DNA of 64,000 bases from Lysobacter soyae (GTDB lineage Bacteria > Pseudomonadota > Gammaproteobacteria > Xanthomonadales > Xanthomonadaceae). The translations under genes were made by a program, and so were the position numbers. This document shows, in pieces, positions 17,201 to 24,233 of the stretch (position 1 is the first letter of the stretch; each line of letters opens with the position of its first letter). The DNA is taken from positions 186,001 through 250,000 of the forward strand of contig NZ_CP080544.1 of NCBI RefSeq assembly GCF_019551435.1. The letters are read 5' to 3'. Below the pieces are notes generated by a model that saw nothing but the letters and a program-made list of their open reading frames with translations, was not told the origin of the DNA and did not search any database.

Positions 17201-17935
17201 ACCCGGCAACACGATGGTTTGCGCAAAGGGATTCACATCGACAGACGCCGAGGATTCGACCGTCTCTGCAATGGTCTTGAAGCCGACCCAACGACCGGTA
17301 AAGCGACTCATCGCAAAACCGAGCAGACCCATTTCCAAAATGTCTTGCACACCCGCCGGGTTCAACACCGGCATCATCGCGCTGACAAACTCGTGCTCGG
17401 AGCCGTGCGGCAATGTCGAGGAGCGGCAGGCATGGTCGTCTGCGGCCAATGCCAGAACACCACCGTGGCGCGCGGTACCGGCGGCATTGGCGTGTTTGAA
17501 CACGTCACCGCAACGATCGACGCCGGGACCCTTGCCGTACCACATGCCGAACACGCCATCGTGCTTCGCGCCTTCAAACAGGCCCGTTTGCTGGGTGCCC
17601 CAAACCATGGTGGCACCCAGGTCCTCATTGAGGCCGGGCGTGAACTTCACGCCGTTGCGTTCCAAGTGTTTCTTGGCGCGCCACAATTCAAGGTCGAAAC
17701 CGCCGAGCGGTGAGCCGCGATAGCCACTGATGAAACCGGCGGTGTCGAGACCGGCGGCTTGGTCGCGCAGGCGCTGCATCATCGGCAGACGCACCAGCGC
17801 TTGGACGCCGGACAGATAAATGCGGCCCTCGGTGCGCTGGTATTTGTCTTCCAGTGTGTAGTCGACGTCGCTGACGCCGTGGGTGAGGCCCGTGTTGGCG
17901 GACGCCGGGGAGGAGAGTTCGGCCGTGGAGGTCAT
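14240..17935 (-). CDS. indolepyruvate ferredoxin oxidoreductase family protein (fused subunits)
   Basis: Very large thiamine-diphosphate 2-oxoacid oxidoreductase, 1231 residues, with all domains in one chain. The N-terminal part (to about 420) includes ISGYRGSPLGGFD; the TPP-binding part near residue 515 has GDGTYFHSGSLAIRQS and YNDAVAMTGGQP; a Cys-rich Fe-S segment near 654-690 has CEGCGDCGEKSFC and CNKDFSCVEGFC; and the gamma domain begins near 738 with ILITGVGGTGVVTIGALIG and DQTGLAQKGGAVTTH. Such enzymes oxidatively decarboxylate aryl- or branched-chain 2-oxoacids to acyl-CoA. The frame is open for a further ~95 codons upstream, but those overlap the divergent ParA gene, so the ATG at 17935 is chosen. 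Natural substrate is uncertain. Confidence 0.92.
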   Translation of the reverse strand: MTSTAELSSPASANTGLTHGVSDVDYTLEDKYQRTEGRIYLSGVQALVRLPMMQRLRDQAAGLDTAGFISGYRGSPLGGFDLELWRAKKHLERNGVKFTPGLNEDLGATMVWGTQQTGLFEGAKHDGVFGMWYGKGPGVDRCGDVFKHANAAGTARHGGVLALAADDHACRSSTLPHGSEHEFVSAMMPVLNPAGVQDILEMGLLGFAMSRFTGRWVGFKTIAETVESSASVDVNPFAQTIVLPGDDDFEMPQGGLNIRWPDPPMDQEMRLHRYAVKAAQAFARANKIDRVMVESPEARLGIVTTGKSYLDVLQALEYLGLDDAACRDIGIRVYKVGMTWPLEPIGIRAFAQGLKDILVVEEKHSFIESQMKELFFNFDGDRPSIVGKYDESGEWILPSTGELTPARIAGVIAKRIQRFHDSEQIRNVMQWMEGKEGELALPRANFPRVPHYCSGCPHNTSTKVPEGSRALAGIGCHYMVTWMNRDTDTFTHMGGEGVTWAGQAAFTNTPHVFQNLGDGTYFHSGSLAIRQSIAAGVNITYKILYNDAVAMTGGQPVDGTLTVPQIAQQVLSEGVHTIMLLSDDIGKWTRQRYLFPKEVEFHDRKDLDEVQRRLREVPGVSVLIYDQTCATEKRRRRKRGKMVDPNKRVIINSLVCEGCGDCGEKSFCVSVLPKDTEFGRKRDIDQSNCNKDFSCVEGFCPSFVTVEGGTLKKGRKVSAAERLENLPMPTFATSLDKPWNILITGVGGTGVVTIGALIGMAGHLEAKGSSVLDQTGLAQKGGAVTTHIRIAKSPADIHAVRIAAGEADLVLGCDMVVVNDYWALSKIRADRTRVVLNTYEAMPGTFTTRPDMQFPAPDIISAVAQALGGKAPMTIDATQLATALMGDAIAANLFILGYAWQQGLVPISFEALMRAVELNGAAVPMNKTAFAWGRLAAIDMAAVVEASGVVRNAQTPAERQPHALAMLPATHNEGMESGLTGVGQTFEEDELRHVPAHGNAGVDFLPLDDSRLSRSLDELIKRRVAFLTDYQDKAYADRYLGLVNQVRAAEERRVSGSTDLTEAVSRYYFKLMAYKDEYEVARLYTNGEFQRRVAQQFEGDVKINFHLAPPLFAKKNAKGQLMKKQYGPWMMKAFALLAKFKHLRGGTLDVFGYTEERKMERRLISDYAETIGQLLPTLDAGNVALAAEIASIPEHIRGFGHVKHAHVEKAKQREKELLSQWGNPLRIVQVA

Positions 17936-18037
17936 TGCGTCCCTGTAATAGATGCTGGCAACGCGTATTTTACTGGGGATTTCCCTGATTCCCCGCCGCA
18001 CGCCCGGGTATCGCCGCGATTTTCCGCGGGCAAATGA

Positions 18038-18043
18038 TAGGCT
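18038..18043 (+). promoter_or_regulatory. candidate -10 box (TAGGCT) of the ParA-like gene
   Basis: TGATAGGCTTGG, with TAGGCT at 18038-18043, is 32 bases before the chosen GTG. The same TAGGCT/GATAGG pattern recurs near other gene starts in the window (53423, 40394), which fits a relaxed TAnnnT-type -10. No -35 is obvious. Confidence 0.35.
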
Positions 18044-18075
18044 TGGAACCCAATGCACTTTTTCGAGGGCGCACG

Positions 18076-18711
18076 GTGAAGTCGATTCTTGTGGCAAGTT
18101 CGAAGGGCGGTGTCGGGAAAACCACCGTGGTGACCAATCTCGCGGCGCAGGCCGCCGTGGCCGGTTTGAACACGGTGATCGTGGATGCCGACCCGCAGCA
18201 ATCTTCCACCCACTGGGCACAACGCCGTGCCGGATTGGATAGCGCGGTGTTGCCGATTGACGGCACCCGCAAGCAATGGGCCAAGCATGTGCCCGACGAC
18301 GCGCAACGCATCATCATCGATACCCCGGCCGGCGCCACCCGATCGTCTCTCGATGGCTTTCTGGACGAGGCGCAGGTGGTGATTGTGCCGGTCGGTCCCT
18401 CGGCGTTGGATATCGAACCCACCGTGCATTTCTTGAATGAAATCCACAAACACCCGCGCGTGAAGAAGGGGCAGTTGCCGATTGGCCTGGTCGTCAATCG
18501 CGTCAAGCCCTGGACCCAAGCCACACAACAGGCGGTCGAACTGTTGAAGTCCTGGAACGTGCCGGTGATTGCACAGATGCGCGACAGCCAGGCCTACGTC
18601 ATGCTGGCCGGCCTCGGACGCGGGCTGCATGACTATCATTCGGCCCAGATCCGTGAACACCAAGCGGATTGGGCGCCGTTGATCAACTGGACCCAACGCG
18701 CGCGAGGCTAA
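18076..18711 (+). CDS. ParA/MinD-like ATPase
   Basis: A 211-residue deviant Walker ATPase: KGGVGKTT at residues 10-17, DADPQQSSTHW, and the Walker B-like IIIDTPAGA. It is short, like the orphan ParA group (about 210 residues), which positions varied cargoes. No parB or parS is nearby, so a chromosome-partition role is unlikely. The GTG at 18076 is preferred to the ATG at 18034 because GAGGG lies six bases upstream and the protein then begins directly with the beta strand KSILVAS. It is followed by sixA three bases downstream. Confidence 0.88.
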   Translation: MKSILVASSKGGVGKTTVVTNLAAQAAVAGLNTVIVDADPQQSSTHWAQRRAGLDSAVLPIDGTRKQWAKHVPDDAQRIIIDTPAGATRSSLDGFLDEAQVVIVPVGPSALDIEPTVHFLNEIHKHPRVKKGQLPIGLVVNRVKPWTQATQQAVELLKSWNVPVIAQMRDSQAYVMLAGLGRGLHDYHSAQIREHQADWAPLINWTQRARG

Positions 18712-18714
18712 TGG

Positions 18715-19191
18715 ATGTTTGAACTGGTATTGATTCGTCACGCCCACGCGAAATCCGCGGAAGGCGATGAGACCGACATGGAGCGGGCGCTCTCCAATCC
18801 GGGTCAAGTCGAAGCATGGACGACCGGCGCTTGGCTGCACGCCAGGCGCTCGCCCCCGGAGCGCGTGCTGTGCTCACCGGCACGGCGCACCCGCGAAACC
18901 ATGGAAGCCATCATGCGTTCCATGGGGCCGTTGCCTATGCGTTTGGAGCCGTCGATTTATGAAGCCAGTACCGGTGAGTTGATCACCTTGGTGGATGGCA
19001 ACCGCGATGCCGACGCTGTCTGGTTGGTCGGGCATAACCCGGGCTTGGAGCAGCTGGTGGCGTTGCTGTCGGAAGGACGCACCGGTGATTACCGCGGCAT
19101 GTCGCCCGGGTCGGTCGCCGTGCTGCACTTCCCCAAAGATGCCGCCATCGAACCGGGTGTCGCGACGCTCGTCGATTTCTGGTCGCCTTGA
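18715..19191 (+). CDS. sixA: phosphohistidine phosphatase SixA-like
   Basis: Histidine phosphatase superfamily enzyme of 158 residues with the phospho-accepting motif LIRHAHA (His9) and the second conserved histidine in VGHNPGLEQLV. SixA removes phosphate from histidine of phosphotransfer proteins; in E. coli the target is the nitrogen-related PTS protein. The small size and the absence of other domains fit SixA better than phosphoglycerate mutase. It starts three bases after the ParA-like gene and ends three bases before the phospholipase D gene, so the three are probably one operon. Confidence 0.85.
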   Translation: MFELVLIRHAHAKSAEGDETDMERALSNPGQVEAWTTGAWLHARRSPPERVLCSPARRTRETMEAIMRSMGPLPMRLEPSIYEASTGELITLVDGNRDADAVWLVGHNPGLEQLVALLSEGRTGDYRGMSPGSVAVLHFPKDAAIEPGVATLVDFWSP

Positions 19192-19194
19192 TCC

Positions 19195-20961
19195 ATGCGC
19201 CAATGCTTGGCCCTCGCCTTGGTATGGCTGTGCCTGGCCTGTACTGCTTGCTCGGGGCTGCGACCCAAAGACAGTGCCGAAGCGACGCGCGTTCTTGACG
19301 AAGGCAAGTCCGACGTCCTGTCTTGCGCGCGCGCCGACCACTGCGCGATTGACAATCGCCTGAGCCAAGCGGCGGACGCGGCGATCGCGGCGTCCACCGA
19401 AACCGCGCCCAAGCATGCGGTGTGGATCATCGAATCCGGACAGGAGGCATTGCACACACGCGTCTCGATGATTCGTGCCGCCAAGACACAGATCGATGTG
19501 CAGACCTACATTTTCGATGAGGACGACAGCGCGCGCATGATCTTGCGCGAGTTGGTCGCGGCGGCAAAACGCGGCGTGAAGGTGCGCGTATTGATCGACC
19601 AACTGTCGGCATTCAACAGTGCGGAAACGCAAGTGGCGGTGGCCGGCGCGCACCGCAATCTCGATTTGAAGATCTACAACCCCTTGTTCGGACGGGGTTC
19701 GTTGTCGAATCCTTTCCAATATGCTTTGGCCAGCATCGCGCAGTTCCGCACGCTCAATCAGCGCATGCACACCAAGTTGTTGATCATTGACGGCAAGTTG
19801 GGTCTGACCGGCGGGCGCAACTACCAAGACGATTATTTTGACTGGAGTCCGCAGTTCAATTTTCTCGACCGCGACATCCTCGTGGCGGGCCCGGTCGTCC
19901 AACGCATGGCGGACACCTTCAATGTGTTCTGGGCCTCACCGCGTTCGAAATCGATGCCCGAACTGAAAGACGCCGTCGCGATTTTGCAGCGCGAAGGTGT
20001 GCCGAAAATGTCCGATGCGGCCTATGAATTTCCCGACCGCGTGCGTGATTTTTTGAACGACGCGGCCGATGTGCGCGCGCGTGACCAAGCGTATGCGAAC
20101 GCCGAGATCCAAACAGGCGCCGTGCAATTCATCGCCGACTTGCCGGCCAAACACCGCAAAGGGCCGACAGCGGTTCGCAAGCAAGATGCATTTTCCTCCG
20201 AGCTCGGGCAGTTGGTCGCCTCCACGCAGTCCGAAATCATCATGCAAACGCCGTATCTGGTGCTGACCAATGCCGCGCAACGTTCGGTCGCCGCATTGCA
20301 AGACAGACCCGAACCGCCGCGTATCATCGTTTCGACCAACAGTCTGGCGTCGACCGACAACATGCTGACGTATGCGATGGCATACAAATACCGTCGTCGC
20401 TACATGCGCCGTTTGGGCTTCGAGATGTTTGAACTCAAGCCCGACCCGACCGACGTCGTATTCGACAGCGCGGCCGCGCGCAGCGAGCGTGACGCCAGCG
20501 TGGCGATTCACGCGAAGTCCATCGTGATCGACCGGACCACCGCGGTGGTCGGCACGCACAATTTCGATCCGCGCAGCCAGCACTACAACACCGAGGCCGC
20601 GGTGATCGTGCATGACCCGCGCGTTGCCGACGTGGTTGCGCGCAATATTTTGCGGATGACGCAACCGGCCAACGCTTGGACGATCGCGCCCAAACCAAAA
20701 GCCTTCCGTCAGTTGGACGAAGTGGTGCTCTCCGGCACCGAAGCTTTGCCGATCCTGGATTTATGGCCGTCGCGCTACGGCAGCAGCTATGAATTCGTGC
20801 CCAGCCCGGAATGCCCGGCGCCGATCAGCTACCGGACGCCGGGATTCCGCAAGTGCTATCGCATGGTCGGCGACTTTCCCGAGGTCGATGTCATCTCAAT
20901 TCGCTGGTGGCTGACGCGCGTGATCACCGCGATGGGCGCGGTGAGCATGCCGTTTCTTTGA
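19195..20961 (+). CDS. phospholipase D-like lipoprotein (cardiolipin synthase ClsC type)
   Basis: A 588-residue enzyme with two HKD motifs: HTKLLIIDGKLGLTGG at His192 and HAKSIVIDRTTAVVGTHNFD at His439. The two motifs, N-terminal lipoprotein-like signal (CTACSG, lipid-accepting Cys near residue 19) and length resemble the ClsC/YmdC-type or bacterial PLD family proteins anchored in the envelope, which make cardiolipin from phosphatidylglycerol and another phospholipid. The precise activity is inferred. Part of the ParA-SixA-PLD run. Confidence 0.87.
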   Translation: MRQCLALALVWLCLACTACSGLRPKDSAEATRVLDEGKSDVLSCARADHCAIDNRLSQAADAAIAASTETAPKHAVWIIESGQEALHTRVSMIRAAKTQIDVQTYIFDEDDSARMILRELVAAAKRGVKVRVLIDQLSAFNSAETQVAVAGAHRNLDLKIYNPLFGRGSLSNPFQYALASIAQFRTLNQRMHTKLLIIDGKLGLTGGRNYQDDYFDWSPQFNFLDRDILVAGPVVQRMADTFNVFWASPRSKSMPELKDAVAILQREGVPKMSDAAYEFPDRVRDFLNDAADVRARDQAYANAEIQTGAVQFIADLPAKHRKGPTAVRKQDAFSSELGQLVASTQSEIIMQTPYLVLTNAAQRSVAALQDRPEPPRIIVSTNSLASTDNMLTYAMAYKYRRRYMRRLGFEMFELKPDPTDVVFDSAAARSERDASVAIHAKSIVIDRTTAVVGTHNFDPRSQHYNTEAAVIVHDPRVADVVARNILRMTQPANAWTIAPKPKAFRQLDEVVLSGTEALPILDLWPSRYGSSYEFVPSPECPAPISYRTPGFRKCYRMVGDFPEVDVISIRWWLTRVITAMGAVSMPFL

Positions 20962-20978
20962 GGAAACCGGACAAAATC

Positions 20979-21002
20979 AATATGTGATGCTCATCACATA
21001 TT
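20979..21002. promoter_or_regulatory. perfect CRP/Clp-type operator
   Basis: An 11-bp perfect inverted repeat with a 2-base centre. Inside it is exactly TGTGA (20983-20987), six bases, TCACA (20994-20998), with the flanking A/T bases of the CRP consensus. Xanthomonads have the CRP homologue Clp, which recognises this pattern and responds to cyclic di-GMP. The centre is 66 bases before the ATG of the small protein at 21057. No T-tract follows, so it is not a terminator. Confidence 0.8.
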
Positions 21003-21056
21003 AAGCAAGTTTGGCGCAAGATTCGAAGTGTCCAAACTCATCATCAGAGGCACGTC

Positions 21057-21296
21057 ATGGACACCAAAGTCCCAAAAGTAGACCGCCGCCAATTCGTTCG
21101 AATGGATAACCGCACCCTGGCGGGCGACAACAACAGCCTGCATGCCGTCTCAGGCGAGAGCGAATCCTTTCTCCCCGAATCGCATGAAGGGGATGGCAAC
21201 TCGCAGTTCGGCGTCGGTTACGGCCACAGCAGCGGTTATGTCCACAACAAACCGTATACTCATGCGTGGGGTCCCTTGCGGTTTTCCATCCGCTGA
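21057..21296 (+). CDS. small conserved-in-window protein, paralogue A
   Basis: A 79-residue protein of no family I recognise. It is polar in its first half and Gly/Ser/Tyr-rich in its second, ending WGPLRFSIR. It is clearly related to the 70-residue product at 26360: shared RRxFVRxDNRxLA, ESxLPE, FGVGYGxSSGYV and WGPxRFSxR, in the same order. It has no signal peptide or membrane segment. AGAGG six bases before the ATG is a good ribosome binding site. It has its own regulatory region with a perfect CRP/Clp site. Conservation between paralogues at the protein level argues that it is a real gene. Confidence 0.75.
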   Translation: MDTKVPKVDRRQFVRMDNRTLAGDNNSLHAVSGESESFLPESHEGDGNSQFGVGYGHSSGYVHNKPYTHAWGPLRFSIR

Positions 21297-21370
21297 TTCG
21301 CACCGCAATAACGATCGGCAGACTAAGGTCATCGGAGACCTCTCCCATACCCATTCGCGAAGGAAATCCG

Positions 21371-22423
21371 ATGACCGTCCACGCATACGGCGCACACGCC
21401 GGCGACCAGCCCCTCCAACCGATGGCGATCACGCGACGCGCAGTGGGCCCTGAAGACGTTCAAATCAATATCGCCTTTTGCGGCGTCTGCCATTCCGATT
21501 TGCACCAGGTCAGGGCCGAATGGTCCGGGACTGTCTTTCCCTGTGTCCCGGGGCATGAAATTGTCGGTCGCGTGTCGGCGGTGGGCGAGAAAGTCTCCGC
21601 CTTCAAAGTCGGCGACTTGGCGGGTGTCGGTTGCATCGTCGATAGCTGCAGAACCTGCGAGGAGTGCGGTTCGGGCTTGGAGAACTACTGCGACAACATG
21701 ATCGGCACCTACAACTCGCCGACCCCGGATGCGCCCGGCCACACTTTGGGCGGGTATTCCGAGCAAATCGTGGTCAATCAGCGCTATGTGCTGCGCGTGG
21801 GTCATCGCGAAGACCAGCTCGCGGCGGTGGCGCCGCTGTTGTGTGCGGGTATCACCACCTGGTCGCCGCTCAAGCATTGGCAGGCAGGACCGGGCAAGAA
21901 AGTCGGCGTAGTCGGAATTGGCGGTCTGGGTCACATGGGGCTCAAGCTCGCCCATGCCTTGGGCGCCCACGTCGTCGCCTTCACCACCTCCGAATCGAAA
22001 CGCCAAGACGCCTTGGCCTTGGGTGCCGATGAGGTGGTCGTGTCGAAAAATGCCGAGGCGATGGCCGCGCACCGCAAGAGCTTCGACTTCATCCTCAATA
22101 CCGTGGCTGCGCCGCACAACCTCGATGCCTTCCTCGCTTTGCTCAAACGCGACGGCGCGATGACCTTGGTCGGTGCGCCCTCCACACCGCATCCTTCGCC
22201 CAACGTCTTCAGTCTGATCATGAAGCGACGCAACTTGGCGGGTTCGCTCATCGGCGGCATTCCCGAAACCCAGGAGATGCTCGATTTCTGCGCGAAGCAC
22301 GACATCGTCGCCGACATCGAGTTGATTCGTGCTGACGAAATCAACCACGCCTACGAACGCATGTTGCAAGGTGATGTCAAATATCGTTTCGTGATTGACA
22401 ACGCGAGCTTGAAATCCCAATGA
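21371..22423 (+). CDS. zinc-dependent alcohol dehydrogenase / aldehyde reductase (YahK-like)
   Basis: Medium-chain zinc dehydrogenase, 350 residues. The catalytic zinc site is in CGVCHSD with the following PGHEIVG; the structural zinc lobe has [15 protein letters not shown]; the NADP-binding turn is [11 protein letters not shown]. The GTYNSPTPD and [14 protein letters not shown] segments match the cinnamyl-alcohol-dehydrogenase/YahK group, which mainly reduces aldehydes with NADPH. The ATG at 21371 has AGGAAA upstream and is the conventional family start, although the frame is open further 5'. It overlaps the next gene by four bases. Confidence 0.93.
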   Translation: MTVHAYGAHAGDQPLQPMAITRRAVGPEDVQINIAFCGVCHSDLHQVRAEWSGTVFPCVPGHEIVGRVSAVGEKVSAFKVGDLAGVGCIVDSCRTCEECGSGLENYCDNMIGTYNSPTPDAPGHTLGGYSEQIVVNQRYVLRVGHREDQLAAVAPLLCAGITTWSPLKHWQAGPGKKVGVVGIGGLGHMGLKLAHALGAHVVAFTTSESKRQDALALGADEVVVSKNAEAMAAHRKSFDFILNTVAAPHNLDAFLALLKRDGAMTLVGAPSTPHPSPNVFSLIMKRRNLAGSLIGGIPETQEMLDFCAKHDIVADIELIRADEINHAYERMLQGDVKYRFVIDNASLKSQ

Positions 22424-22923
22424 CACCCACCCCGATCCTGTTTGTCGACCGCGATGGCACGCTCGTCGCCGAGCCAGACGATTTCCAAATCGATTCGTTT
22501 CAAAAACTGCGATTTGTCGAGGGCTGTATTCCCGCACTGTTGCGCCTGCGGGATGCGGGCTATGAATTCGTGATGGTCACCAACCAGAACGGCTTGGGCA
22601 CGCCTTCATTTCCCTGGGAAACCTTCAACCCGCCGCACAATTTGATGATGCAGGTCTTCGAAAGCCAAGGCCTCTCATTTCGAGAAGTGCTGATCGATTG
22701 CAGTTTCGCCCATGATCCCGCACCCACCCGTAAACCGGAAATCGGATTGGTGACCCATTACGTGGGCGACCCGCGCATCGATTGGACCCGTTCAGCGATG
22801 GTGGGTGACCGCGATACCGACGTGCAGTTCGCGGGCAAATTGGGCATTCGCGGGCTGAAGCTCAAGAGTCAGCAGTTCGGCGACGGGCTGTCGTGGGCCG
22901 AGGTTGCCGACGCATTGGTCTAG
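22420..22923 (+). CDS. HisB-N-type histidinol-phosphatase (stand-alone, HAD family)
   Basis: A 167-residue HAD phosphatase that matches the N-terminal half of E. coli His[14 protein letters not shown] (nucleophile DxD), [30 protein letters not shown] and [12 protein letters not shown]. It lacks the IGP-dehydratase half. E. coli HisB binds zinc with CPH...CDC; here the loop reads [14 protein letters not shown], keeping one Cys and the His but not the Cys-x-Cys. It starts within the stop of the aldehyde reductase (ATGA), so the two are translationally coupled. No other his gene is in the window, so it may serve another phosphate ester. Confidence 0.85.
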   Translation: MTPTPILFVDRDGTLVAEPDDFQIDSFQKLRFVEGCIPALLRLRDAGYEFVMVTNQNGLGTPSFPWETFNPPHNLMMQVFESQGLSFREVLIDCSFAHDPAPTRKPEIGLVTHYVGDPRIDWTRSAMVGDRDTDVQFAGKLGIRGLKLKSQQFGDGLSWAEVADALV

Positions 22924-22957
22924 CGCGCGGCCCAAGGGTCGCCAGCTTGCCTTTCTT

Positions 22958-24193
22958 CTAATACAACACACGCGCGCGCAAGGTGCCGGGTATGGCTGCG
23001 AGCTCTGCACGCAAGGCATCGGCCTGGGCGGCGCCGGTGCCAACATCAATGACTACGTAGCCGACGTTGGCATCGGTACGCAAATACTGGCCATCGATAT
23101 TGACGTGGCGTGCGCTGAACACCGCGTTGACCTGCGACAACATGCCGGGCACGTTTTTGTGGATGTGCAACAGGCGATGGCTGCCCGCGTGTTCGGGCAA
23201 AGTCACTTCGGGAAAATTCACGGCCGAAAGCGTGCTGCCATTGTCACTGTAGCGAACCAGCTTGGTGGCCACTTCCACGCCGATGCTGTCTTGTGCTTCC
23301 AAGGTGCTGCCGCCCACGTGCGGGGTCAAAATCACGTTGTCCAGACCGCGCAGCGGTGATTCGAAAATATCCGCATTGCCCTCCGGCTCCTCTGGGAAAA
23401 CATCCACAGCCGCACCGGCCACGTGGCCATTCGCAATTGCATCCGCCAAGGCCTGCACATCGACCACCGTGCCGCGGGAGGCATTGAGGAATTGCACGCC
23501 ACGGCGCATGCGCGCGAATGCCGCGGCGCCGATCATGCCGCGTGTGGCCGCCGTATCCGGAACGTGCAGCGTGACGACATCGGACTGCGCGAGGAGCGTG
23601 TCGAGATCGGGTGCCGGCTGCGCATTGCCCAAGGCCAATTTGCTCTCGATGTCATGGAACAGCACGCGCATGCCCAACCCTTCGGCCAGCAAGCCAACCT
23701 GGGTGCCGATGTGTCCATAGCCGATGATGCCGAGGGTCTTGCCGCGCGCCTCGTGGCTGCCGAGGGCGGATTTCGACCAACCGCCGCGGTGGCATTGCAT
23801 CGATTTGGCCGGAATCCCACGCAACAGCAGCACGGTTTCGGCAATGACCAATTCGGCCACGCTGCGGGTATTGGAATAGGGTGCGTTGAAAACCGGAATG
23901 CCGAGCGCTTCCGCGGCATCAAGGTCAACCTGATTGGTGCCGATGCAAAAGGTACCCACCGCAAGCAGGCGCTTCGCATCGCCGAGCATATCGGCGCTCA
24001 ATCGCGTGCGCGAACGAATGCCAACGATGTGCGCTTGGGCCAGTGCCGCGCGCAAGGCATCACCGTCCAACGCGGTCGCGTGTGTTTCGATCCGGCTGTA
24101 ACCTGCGGCGCGGAACACCGCTTCGGCGCGCGTGCTGATGCCTTCAAGCAGCACCACGCGCATTTCTGATTTCGGAAAGGAGGTTGCGTTCAT
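22958..24193 (-). CDS. serA: D-3-phosphoglycerate dehydrogenase
   Basis: First enzyme of serine synthesis; also reduces 2-oxoglutarate to D-2-hydroxyglutarate in the E. coli-type enzyme. 411 residues, as in E. coli SerA (410). NAD-binding loop in LGIIGYGHIGTQVG, catalytic region LNASRGTVVD and NVILTPHVGGST, and a C-terminal ACT domain (about 338-411, HKNVPGMLSQVNAVFSARHVNI) that mediates serine feedback inhibition. The ATG at 24193 gives the normal N-terminus; the frame extends upstream only into the divergent gene. Just 40 bases separate it from the D-2-hydroxyglutarate dehydrogenase gene. Confidence 0.95.
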   Translation of the reverse strand: MNATSFPKSEMRVVLLEGISTRAEAVFRAAGYSRIETHATALDGDALRAALAQAHIVGIRSRTRLSADMLGDAKRLLAVGTFCIGTNQVDLDAAEALGIPVFNAPYSNTRSVAELVIAETVLLLRGIPAKSMQCHRGGWSKSALGSHEARGKTLGIIGYGHIGTQVGLLAEGLGMRVLFHDIESKLALGNAQPAPDLDTLLAQSDVVTLHVPDTAATRGMIGAAAFARMRRGVQFLNASRGTVVDVQALADAIANGHVAGAAVDVFPEEPEGNADIFESPLRGLDNVILTPHVGGSTLEAQDSIGVEVATKLVRYSDNGSTLSAVNFPEVTLPEHAGSHRLLHIHKNVPGMLSQVNAVFSARHVNIDGQYLRTDANVGYVVIDVGTGAAQADALRAELAAIPGTLRARVLY

Positions 24194-24233
24194 GGCGTGC
24201 GCTGGCGGGGCGAATCCATACGATACTGCATCG

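Noticed and set aside
16562-17713. A 383-codon open frame on the plus strand opposite the oxidoreductase gene; a similar one at 45947-47116 opposite glyS.
   Set aside because: Both lie antisense to certain genes and have shadow-like composition.
18076-18711. Chromosome or plasmid partition locus.
   Set aside because: The ParA-like gene has no parB neighbour and no cluster of parS-like repeats; it sits in a run with sixA and a phospholipase D gene.
20979-21002. Intrinsic terminator for the phospholipase D gene.
   Set aside because: The palindrome is AT-rich, lacks a following T-tract and matches the CRP/Clp consensus exactly.
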